From NCBI GenBank assembly GCA_030522415.1, contig CM060107.1:55068104-55132103 (forward strand): a stretch of DNA of 64,000 bases. Reading direction: 5' to 3'. Origin of the DNA: Channallabes apus (Eukaryota > Chordata > Actinopteri > Siluriformes > Clariidae). Position numbers and translations under genes: made by a program. Positions 20,341 through 30,678 of this stretch are shown in pieces. Under the pieces are notes generated by a model. The model had not been told where the DNA came from, did not search any database, and saw nothing but the letters and a program-made list of their open reading frames with translations. Numbering within the stretch: position 1 is the first letter of the stretch; each line of letters begins with the position of its first letter.

Positions 20341-22795
20341 TACTCGCCGCACAGACGTGAAAAATATATACTTATAGAAAGAGAAATATCTGCTTTAATA
20401 TAAACTAATGAAAAAAAATATTAGATTATGTAATTCGTATGAGAAGTGAATTACTGTATAGGCGCGCTCACTGACGACGAGATGACATGATCAGCACAGC
20501 CGTAACCAAAGGAATCACTAACTTATCAATGAATTATTAAAATGGTCAGAGTGAGTTTCCTGGCTGTTTTAACAAATATTTGAAGTAGATAACAGTAGCC
20601 CACATTTATAAAAGCATTTTTATTTATATAAAACTATAAATAAATAAAAAAATAATAATCCGGCAAAACTCGGCAAAATTAAACAGCGCACACATTTAAC
20701 GTACATTGACTAAAAGGTTTATTCACAAGCATCAAAAATGCTCCCGATATGAGCCGACACGAGCAGATTTGTTTCAGTCAGAATATTTATCAATCATAAA
20801 GAGAGGCGACATACTTGCTGATTAAACACTGCATTTTTTTTTAAGTGAAAGCGCGCGATGTGAGCAGCTTTCAGATTTTAAATTTACACAAATTTAAGAA
20901 GAGGCCTGAAGCCAGATCCAAGATCCTCCCCAGTTTGCTGAAACCATGAACAGTGGTGATTTTAGTTTCTCCGAGTGTATACAGTAGGTGAGAACAGCTA
21001 TTCACACTTGAGGTATATTACAGTATTTGCATGTGTCTGAGATGGCAAAGCACACACAGTAACATGGCAAGAACAACAACCCCGTACTGTAATTAGAAAA
21101 AATATATACTTATAGAAAGAGAAATATCTGCTTTAATATAAACTAATGAAAAAAATTATTAGATTATGTAATTCGTATGAGAAGTGAATTATAGGCGCGC
21201 TCACTGCTGCGGAGACGACGAGGAATCACTAATTTATCAATGAATTATTAAAATGGTCAGACTGAGTTTCCTGGCTGTTTTAACAAATATTTGAAGTAGA
21301 TAACAGTAGCCCACATTTATAAAAGCATTTTTATTTATATAAAACTATAAATGAAAAAAATAATAATAATCCGGCATTTATTATTAGGTGTGCCCGCTGC
21401 CACAGTTCTTCAGTAACAAACCTATAAAACATGTACATCTGTATGAATAAATTGTTTAAATGTGATCAGTGATTTATGTAAATGACTCAGTTTAGATGTA
21501 AGTAAATGCTCCTTGCTATAGGGACTGACATCGGCGTGCTGAAAGATCTAATCTCTCATATCGGCGCGCGCGTTCATCTGACTTTAGATCAAAGTTAAAG
21601 GCGCACACGCGGGATCATGCAAACGTTTCCTCTTCTACTCTCCTCTTTCATAAAAAATGAACAATCCGACACGAGCAGATTTGTTTCAGTCAGAATATTT
21701 ATCAATCATAAAGAGAGGCGACATATACTTGCTGATTAAACACTGCATTTTTAAAGTGAAAGCGCGCGATGTGAGCAGCTTTAATTATTGATAATTAAAT
21801 CATTATTAAATGGTGGACATAAAAAGCAAAAAGAATAATAATATTATTTTGATTATTATTATCATGTTCTTTTGCTGTTTGAGCGTCTGTGGATTCCAAA
21901 ATTGACATTTTTACAGTTTTTTAATCACTGAAATGGAAGAGATACTGTACTGTAGAAAGGTTCCTTATCATAACGTGCCTTGTATTGTTTTTTAATCGCT
22001 CGATACACGACCCATCATTTTTAATGCTATTTTACAAAGGGTAAATACACATGGAATAATTTTATTTGGTTTGTTTATTTATAAATAAAATTAAAAGTAA
22101 TTAAAAACAGTGTAGAGTGATTAATAACACTACATGTTATGGTAAGAAAAATCTCATTCTTGCTCATTCTAGTTTCTCCGAGTGTATACTGTAGGTGAGA
22201 ACAGCTATTCACCCTTAGGGGGGTGTATCATTTGCATTTGTATGTGTCTGACTTTGCAAAGCACACCTGTAAAACCTGTTTAAATGTAAATGCTCCTCGC
22301 TGCGCTGTTTGGGGGAGGGGCACGCTAATGACGATTTGGTCAGCTGTGTGAACGCTCGCCCTTTAGATGTTGCGCGCGCACTACACGACAAAAAATATGT
22401 TAGTATATCATGACTGAAATCATGACTGAAATATATGTTAGTATATCATGACTGAAAAAAGGTTATGTAATTTGTATAAAACGTGGATTACTACAGCGCA
22501 TCCACTCACAGCCGAAACCAAAGACATCAACGGCTCTGCCTATTCAGAGGCTCTGCCTATTCAGTAAAGAAAAACACTACTGTTATTATTTCAATTCATA
22601 CTGTACAGCTGTGAGAATTGGGGCAGGGATATTATGCCAATATTAAATATTATATACGATATTAAATTTCAAGTGAGTTGGGAGTTTGCAAGGCAGAGAA
22701 GGATGCTCTTCGGAGTGAGTTGCGAGTTTGATGAGACGGCATAAATATTTAATACAGCAAATTAAATATTTTGGTTTATATTTTGGTTTATATTA
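20341..22795. repeat. Zone of old interspersed direct repeats
   Basis: Module 1 at about 20361-20662 recurs at 21097-21375 (aaatatatacttatagaaag start; aataatccggc end). Module 2 at about 20753-20878 recurs at 21665-21782 (acacgagcagatttgtttca). Module 3 at 20960-21055 recurs at 22170-22268 (gtttctccgagtgtata). Parts recur at 24776-25005. Some motifs (aaactccg..tact..cacacagac) also resemble the inner part of the piggyBac-like elements at 46-62 kb. No coding potential. Confidence 0.6.
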
Positions 22796-24405
22796 CAGTG
22801 GTGTGAAAAAATATTTGCCCCCTTCCTGATTTCTTATTCTTTTGCATGTTTGTCCCACTTAAATGTTTCTGATCATCAAAAACCGTTAACTATTAGTCAA
22901 AGATAACATAACTGAACACAAAATGCAGTTTTTAAATGAAGGTTTACGTTATTAAGGGAGAAAAAAAACTCCAAATCTACATGGCCCTACATTGCCCCCC
23001 CTTGTTAAAAAATAACTTAACTGTGGTTTATCACACCTGAGTTCAATTTCTGTAGTCACCCCCAGGCCTGATTACTGCCACACCTGTTCCAATCAAGAAA
23101 TCACTTAAATAGGAGCTACCTGACACAGAGAAGTAGACCAAAAGCACCTCAAAAGCTAGACATCATGCCAAGATCCAAAGAAATTGAGGAACAAATGAGA
23201 ACAAAAGTAATTGAGATCTATCAGTCTGGTAAAGGTTATAAAGCCATTTCTAAAGCTTTGGGACTCCAGCGAACCACAGTGAGAGCCATTATCCACAAAT
23301 GGCAAAAACATGGAACAGTGGTGAACCTTCCCAGGAGTGGCCGGCCGACCAAAATTACCCCAAGAGCGCAGAGACAACTCATCCGAGAGGCCACAAAAGA
23401 CCCCAGGACAACATCTAAAGAACTGCAGGCCTCACTTGCCTCAATTAAGGTCAGTGTTCACGACTCCACCATAAGAAAGAGACTGGGCAAAAACGGCCTA
23501 CATGGCAGATTTCCAAGGCGCAAACCACTTTTAAGCAAAAAGAACATTAAGGCTCGTCTCAATTTTGCTAAAAAAACATCTCAATGATTGCCAAGACTTT
23601 TGGGAAAATACCTTGTGGACCGACGAGACAAAAGTTTAACTTTTTGGAAGGTGCGTGTCCCGTTACATCTGGCGTAAAAGTAACACAGCATTTCAGAAAA
23701 AGAACATCATACCAACAGTAAAATATGGTGGTGGTAGTGTGATGGTCTGGGGTTGTTTTGCTGCTTCAGGACCTGGAAGGCTTGCTGTGATAGATGGAAC
23801 CATGAATTCTACTGTCTACCAAAAAATCCTGAAGGAGAATGTCCGGCCATCTGTTCGTCAAATCAAGCTGAAGCGATCTTGGGTGCTGCAGCAGGACAAT
23901 GACCCAAAACACACCAGCAAATCCACCTCTGAATGGCTGAAGAGAAACAAAATGAAGACTTTGGAGTGGCCTAGTCAAAGTCCTGACCTGAATCCTATTG
24001 AGATGTTGTGGCATGACCTTAAAAAGGCGGTTCATGCTAGAAAACCCTCAAATAAAGCTGAATTACAACAATTCTGCAAAGATGAGTGGGCCAAAATTCC
24101 TCCAGAGTGCTGTAAAAGACTCGTTGCAAGTTATCGCAAACGCTTGATTGCAGTTATTGCTGCTAAGGGTGGCCCAACCAGTTATTAGGTTCAGGGGCAA
24201 TTACTTTTTCACACAGGGCCATGTAGGTTTGGATTTTTTTTTCTCCCTAAATAATAAAACCCCTCATTTAAAAACTGCATTTTGTGTTTACTTGTGTTAT
24301 CTTTGACTAATAGTTAAATGTGTTTGATGATCAGAAACATTTTGTGTGACAAACATGCAAAAGAATAAGAAATCAGAGGGGGGCAAATAGTTTTTCACAC
24401 CACTG
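22796..24405 (+). mobile_element. Tc1-like transposon 2, both ends present (1610 bp)
   Basis: Bounded by TA duplications at 22794-22795 and 24406-24407, starting CAGTGGTGTG and ending CACCACTG. Long, imperfect terminal inverted repeats of about 200 bp include tgatttcttattcttttgc near each end. It carries a transposase gene with one frameshift. Same family as 11443-12933. Confidence 0.93.
23165..24188 (+). pseudogene. Tc1 transposase with a single frameshift
   Basis: The first frame, 23165-23587, gives 140 residues: paired-like helix-turn-helix domains with GRPTKITPRAQRQLI. It ends early after a run of seven A bases (about 23568-23575). The catalytic WTDET motif (about 23620) is read in the other frame, which continues in 23655-24188 with [21 protein letters not shown] and DLNPIEMLWHDL, ending in TSY. 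The last two catalytic residues are 34 apart, the DD34E pattern of Tc1. All parts needed by the family are present, so the break is recent. Confidence 0.93.
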
Positions 24406-25107
24406 TATATGGTTAATGTATTTTGGTTTATATTGCAAACGAATAACGAATCAAGAGCCTGTGATTATATTGCATAAATATTATTTTGTACAGACAAATA
24501 TCTGAATTTTTATTTATTTATTTTTTAGATTTTTTTTAAAACAAATCTCTCAAAAATAGTAAGATGTATTTTGGTTTTATACTGCAAACGAAAAACGAAT
24601 CCAGGGTCTTGTGTCATCTTATATTTTGTGTTCTTTAAATTTGTAGTAGATTTATTAAATTAAATAAATTACACTAAAAGGGGTTCTGTATTGTTTTCGG
24701 TGAACTTGAGCGCGTCAGAAAATGAACCCAAACTCCGTGTATACTCGCCTCACAGACGTGAAATATAAGTACTGAAGTACTGTAGATAACAGCCCACATT
24801 TATAAAAGCATTTTTTATTTATATAAAACTATAAAAAAAAATAATCCTGCGTTTATAGTAACAAACCTATAAAACATGTACATCTGTATGAATAAATTGT
24901 TTAAATGTGATCAGTAAATGCTCCTTGCTAGTGACTGACATCGGCGTGCTGAAAGATCTAATCTCTCATATCGGCGCGCGCGTTCATCTGACTTAACGTT
25001 TCAGCCATTCACACATGCATTGTGCTGTTGTTTGTACACACTTACACACTGGTTGTATAGCGCACTTATGGAATGAATACGATGAGATGACAGAGTGGAG
25101 GTTTAAT
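24406..25107. other. Intergenic with repeat fragments
   Basis: 24604-24770 repeats sequence from 20149-20365. 24776-24860 repeats module 1, and 24941-25000 matches 21525-21582 (catcggcgtgctgaaagatc). No gene seen. Confidence 0.5.
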
Positions 25108-25527
25108 ACCTCTATCTCACACGCGGGGCTGTAAGTGCGGTTCATTATGATTCGGCGCGAGTTTTGATGCTGTTATTACGTTTCCATCTTACCACGCAAA
25201 AAAAATAAACATGTTTAACATGCGGAAGATCTTCGCGGACCGTCGGGCGCCGGTCACTCGAGGCAAATCACGGTGCCTAATACCCCTCTCTCACCTGTGT
25301 GGCCTGACTCATCTCCGTGAGCTGCCGCGATTGCCCACCACGTTCCTTTAACGTTCCGCGAAGTTCTGCAAGCTTCCGCGAGGACCAGCAAAAAATTAAA
25401 TGTTGAATTTTTCACGCGGAAGCATGGAAACGTAATCACAGCGCAAAGACTCGAGGTGAATCATGATCAAGCCTACGGCCACAGCGCGAGACCGAGCAGG
25501 TGAGATAGGGGTATAACACACCGCATC
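25108..25527. mobile_element. Foldback element (imperfect long inverted repeat)
   Basis: 25170-25247 (attacgtttccatc..gcggaag..tcgcgga) is the inverse of about 25377-25440 (tccgcgagg..cgcggaag..ggaaacgtaat). The outer arms ttaatacctctatctcac (25110) and gtgagataggggtataac (25501) are also inverse. Between the arms are clusters of ttccgcg/cgcgga. No coding; a foldback-type non-autonomous transposon is the best guess. Confidence 0.5.
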
Positions 25528-26809
25528 TCACAGCGAGTCAAACCGCATACAGTAAGTGAATACTGTAGGGGTATTAAACATTACAATCACACAGAAACAT
25601 GAATGGATGCGGGGTTTGAAACGCCCATGGTTATTTTCTCATTTAACTAAATCAAATTTCATAAAAATAAAATGTGTCAAAACCCATAAAGTCATGGATA
25701 ATGGCTAATGATGAATGAAACATATTTTAAACAAAAAGCAGTGAGCAGCTGGACATCGGGACAGGGAGTGTACAGTACAGTAAGTACAGTAAGTACGACG
25801 CGTTGGTCTGGCACGCGCAGGTCTGAGCAGCTCAAGAAGCTCCATAATCTGTTGCCTTGGAAGGCAAAACTTTTATTTATATATTTTTTTAATAACGACC
25901 ACGGGGAAAATATGAAAAGGGCTGAAGTTTTGTCTAAAGGAAAAATTTACATGACCCACACGGCTCCACGGACGGTGCCGTCTTCAGTTTAACACAACAC
26001 CACGTTGCCTAATTGTTCGCCACCTGTTTAATATTAATAGTGATTGGCAATTTTAATGCATTAGTCACATTATGAAATAGGCTAATTAAAAGTCACTCTA
26101 TTAGTTCTAAGAGATACTTAGCGTAAGAACGTTTCGGGAAATGCGCCATAACGTTAAGAGAGAGGTTAAGGTACAACTTAAGAACTACTTAGCGATAAGA
26201 AGCTTTCGAGAAACCGGGCCCAGATAAAAACAGAGAGTCTGTCTAAACAAAATAAAACCAATGTGTTTTGCTCTATTTGTTTTAGTTATTTCTATATTTA
26301 AATCTTGATGTCTTAAACTCTAACAACTGTAAGTATTGTCGAAATAAAAATTTTTTTAAAGCCCTAGTGCTGTTGTTTGTGCTGTTTTCTTTAATAATAA
26401 CACTAAACAGATAAAAACAGAGAGTCTGTCTAAACAAAATAAAACCAATGTTTTCTAACTCATATTTTTTTATATTTATAGTTTTTCATGTTTGTTGGAT
26501 GTGTAAATTATCATAATTGTAGTATTACTTTGCTACAACATATTGTTTTGACTTTATTATGACTTAAGCTCTGAATATATTTAAAAACCGAGACGACAGA
26601 AAATGTCAATTTGCACCACCTGGCGGTCATTTCACGAATTATTTTGAAATGCTCCTGGTTTATTTTGGCCGCTGCCGCTTTCCACGGCGGTGAGTGCGAC
26701 GGTAATGAGCAGTCTGGTTGTCACACCACTGTATATCAGGGGTTTTGTGTTATTGCTTTGTTTGAAGGTGTTTTATCTTCAATTTATGAAACATCTGTAA
26801 ATAACAGTG
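25528..26809. other. Intergenic, no gene seen
   Basis: Contains a 43 bp direct repeat at 26222-26263 and 26410-26451 (agataaaaacagagagtctg start) and AT-rich sequence. The open frames at 25708 and 26611 show no domain. Confidence 0.5.
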
Positions 26810-27022
26810 TTTCCCTGCTAAATGCCTAATGCTTTTGCTTTATTGAATTTGTTTGATTATAATAATTTTGGAAAAAATTGTAAAATAAAAACATTTTGCT
26901 GCTACACGTCTAGAGCTGTTTTAATGAATGTGTTAAATCGTATACATTTTGGAAAAAATCTGTATAATAGTTTCAATGCTAAACATATAGTGCTGTTGCT
27001 TTATTGAAGGTCTTCAATCGTA
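26810..27022. repeat. Minisatellite, left part (about 83 bp units)
   Basis: Degenerate tandem units with gctgttgctttattgaaggt, taaatcgtata and ttggaaaaaatctgta. The array continues at 34003-34210; the EnSpm element lies inside it. Confidence 0.6.
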
Positions 27023-27223
27023 CACTCTAAACCCGGATTTTGTGTTAATGAAACATTTTAAGTGGTCATTACTTACTCTTTTTTGTTTTTAAAAAATCGG
27101 TGTCATTACTAAATCCAATTAGCTGTTTGTACTATTCAGAAGAAAAAACTGAGCGGAATGATCATTTTAAGTAGAGACACCTCGGTACATTATGTTTTTG
27201 CAAGGGAAGGGGCGGAGTCGTGA

Positions 27224-27320
27224 TTGCATCAGATTTTTACGAGGGCAGAACGCTACCTGGAGAGTGTGCTCTGGCTGTTGGTGCGCGCGCATCGCGGATT
27301 TTTGAAACCAGCGTGTAACG
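27224..27320 (+). other. Putative 5' non-coding exon of the EnSpm transposase
   Basis: A strong donor (gtaacg|gtgagt at 27320/27321) and an acceptor ctttgtttcag at 27800 bracket a 480 bp intron just ahead of the likely start codon at 27815. The start of the exon is not defined. Confidence 0.4.
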
Positions 27321-27814
27321 GTGAGTTTATAAAAAAGTTTTTATCTGTTTGTGTTTCTGACAAAAGCGATAAAAATTCCGGACTGATGTTGAACTCTAAA
27401 ATGTTAACGTAGTGTTAATGTGTTGGTCAACGCTATTTTCCCCCCTGTTGGTTCAGTTAGGCTACATTATAAATTAGCTTTTTTCTGTCTGTTCACCATT
27501 TATAATGTTATCTAGTGTTTCTGTACGTATCTGTAGTCTCTGTATGTTCACAGTTTAGCTACAACGTGTGTTGTAGCTAAACAGTCGGCATAAAGTTTTA
27601 TTTCTGTCGGTTCATTTCATGCATGTGCACGTGCATAATGCTAACTTTCCTTTGGTAACACACAAAGCTAAAGTTACTCGAGTGATTATTTTTCTTATTT
27701 ATATTAGTAATTTAAACTTTGAATGCTAAGCAAGCAGGAGTTATAACTTTAGAATTACAGATGCAGGTTTTTCTAAACATTTTCTTATGCTTTGTTTCAG
27801 AGGTTCTAGAGAAG

Positions 27815-30492
27815 ATGCAGTGGAAATGTAAGTTTTGTGAATTTACATGTGACAAACGTGGTCATCTATTAAAACATTATAGGGTAAAACATGGAAGCTA
27901 CAGCAGAACTGTTCCATTTCCTTGCCTGCATCAAGATTGCTTGTGCACATTTAAGTCTATCAATGCTCTTAAAGTGCACCTATCTAACATTCACTCGAAA
28001 GCCCACAATACTCAGCTGTGTGAAACTGTCCAAGTAACTATTCACTGCGAGTTATGTGATTTTTCTGTACCCTGTACAGAAGGGGATTTGTTCACTCACC
28101 TACGCAATACACATTTAAAAGTTAATCAAAAAGTCCAGTGTCCATATAAAGAATGTGACTTTAGTACTGATGTGTACACCACATTTAATGCACATAGAAG
28201 CAGAAAGCACAGAACAGACAATTGGAGGATGTTCAGGCCAGAATTAGTGTGTGGTTGTGTAATTAATTCTAGCAATGAAATGGCCCAAGTAGAACATATG
28301 CCTCCAAATGACCCCCCTGATTTAGAGGACAATGAGGATTCCACCTGTGAAGAGGTGTACGATTTAGAGACACAGTTGGAGCACAACCTCGCAGCTCTTT
28401 TTTTAAAGATGCAAACTGTCCTTCATATTCCGGAGAGTTCCATACAAGACATCATACAACAGTTAGTAGAGATATGTGAACTGTCCCAGCCACTGCTCCA
28501 TAATTCAGTCAAGGAAATTCTAAAACAATACACAGATATAGATGATTCAACTATGAGACAGTTAGTCAAGGCTGCCTTAGACAGCAATGTTATAACAAGA
28601 TTTTGTGCAAAGAAAGGCTCCTTATCAACCACTAAAAGGAGAGCATCATACTTAAGCAAGAATTTTACAGTGGTTAGGCCAGTGGAGTATATTATTGGTA
28701 AAGAAAAACAATGTAGTGCTGTATATGTTCCAATAAATGAAATGCTCCAGAAAATGTTGAACAGAGCAGACATTTTAGACAAAGCTCTACCGCTACAGAA
28801 TCATGTTCCACAAGAGTACAACACATACATAGATGGTTCAAACCATAAAGAAAACAGTTTGCTTAAAGGGGAGGAGTTCAAAATTGCTCTTGGGCTCTAC
28901 ACAGATGATTTTGAAGTGTCCAACCCTTTAGGAACGTCAAAAAAGAAACACAAAATGAATGTGGTTTATTGGGTTCTAGCTAATCTGCCATCAAAATACA
29001 GGTCTACACTTCATTCCATTCAGCTTGCTCTCTTATGTAAAGCTTCTCATGTAAAGGAATATGGTTATGCTAAAATTTTCCATCCTCTGCTAAAAGATCT
29101 GATTTATTTAGAGCAACATGGTATATATGTTGAGAAGCTGGGAGCTTGTATAAAAGGCACAGTGTCATATGTGGCTGCTGATAACTTGGCTGCTCATTCT
29201 TTGGCAGGATTCTTTGAGAGCTTTATGGTGGACAAGTTCTGCAGGTTCTGCTTAGCAGCAAGGAGTGACACCCAAGACACTGATGTTTCTTCAGGCACCT
29301 TTGAATCCAGGACTAAAGAAAGTCACAATCAGCACGTGCAGGAGGTACGACAAGATCCTATTTTAGCTAAACAGTATGGTGTGAAAGGAGAATGTGTGTT
29401 GACAAGCATCTGGAGCACTTTCATGTTGTTCATGGATACCCCCCTGACATTCTGCATGACCTTTTGGAAGGTATTGTACCTGTGGAGATATCACTTTGTA
29501 TTTCAGACCTGATTTCTAAGAAATATTTCAGTTTGGAAACACTAAACCATGCTATAAAGAAATTTCCATATGCCTTTAATGACTCCACAGACCAGCCTCA
29601 GCCTATTGCCAATGGCTTCTCTACCAAATGGACAATAGGGGGAAATGGCCATGAGAACTGGGCTCTAATCAGACTCTTCCCACTTCTCATTGGTCACAAA
29701 GTACCTGAAGGAGACAATGCATGGAACATACTGTTGCTCCTCAAAGACATTGTTGAGTTGGTGGTAGCAACAAAACACACTGAAGAGTCAATCCATTCTC
29801 TTTATTGCAAACTTTTAGAACACAGGGAGCTGCTGCAAACTACATTTCCTGATTTCAGATTACGCCCAAAACACCACTTTATTGAGCATTACCCTGAGAT
29901 GATAAGGGCATTTGGTCCTCTTTCAGCTGTCTGGACAATGCGCTTCGAGGGAAAGCATAAATTAAAAAAAAAAATTATACGGAATGCACAGAATTTTAGA
30001 AATGTAGCTCTTACACTGGCCGTTAAGCATCAGAAAATGATGGCTTACTTTTTAGACTCGAGCTCATTTTTCAATCCAGCAGTTGAAATGGACAGGGTTA
30101 CTTCATCATCAATTACATCTTTTACTGAGAATGTCCAACAAATTTTCCGCCAAAGAGTTCCTCAGCTTGCATCAGTTCTTGTTGCATCTTCAGTCTCTTT
30201 AGATGGAATAAAATACTCTGCTGATATGATGGTCTCTGTTGGTTCATGTTCAGGTCTCCCTAAATTCAAGCAGATCAAAAAGATTGTGGCAATAAATTCT
30301 GAGATCCTCTTTGTCTGTAAAGAGATGACTGCATGGTATCATGAGCATTTCAGATCATTTGAGCTCTGTGATAGCACTAACTCTTCTCTGTATGTCGTGC
30401 AACCAATGGAGCTTAATGATGTTTTCCCTCTTCCAGCTTACAGATTTGGAGACAATTTAATACTGACACTCAGACGCTATATAATGTGTTAA
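27815..30492 (+). pseudogene. EnSpm-like transposase with C2H2 zinc fingers, one frameshift
   Basis: Start chosen at ATG 27815, 14 bases after an acceptor; an upstream ATG at 27719 lies in the intron. Four C2H2-type fingers open the protein: CKFC...HYRVKH, CLHQDC...HLSNIH, CELC...HLRNTH and CPYKEC...HRSRKH (to about residue 130). A long middle part follows, with YWVLANLPSKYRS and FCRFCLAARSD. Near 29400 one base is missing: the frame from the start runs on to a stop at 29512, while homologous sequence continues in the next frame with HGYPPDILHDLLEG, a motif I take to be the catalytic Asp/His block of animal EnSpm transposases, to the stop at 30492. About 890 codons in all. Family assignment is inferred from the element's termini plus this motif. 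Confidence 0.7.
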
Positions 30493-30678
30493 ACAGCAAA
30501 AAGTGTGGCAAGTGCGGTCATTCCTAGCCTAAATAGTCACAGTTCAGTTTTTTCATGGATGTGCCAAACATTTTCTTATTTATGTAAATCAGTCTTCCCC
30601 TAATTCTCATTTTGCTCATTCATTTCATATTTGAAATGAGGACATGCATATTTTTAACATGCTATTTTTGTGATGCAG

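Noticed and set aside
26720..26740. cacaccactgtata resembling a Tc1 end
   Set aside because: No second end or internal Tc1 sequence nearby; probably a small relic or chance.
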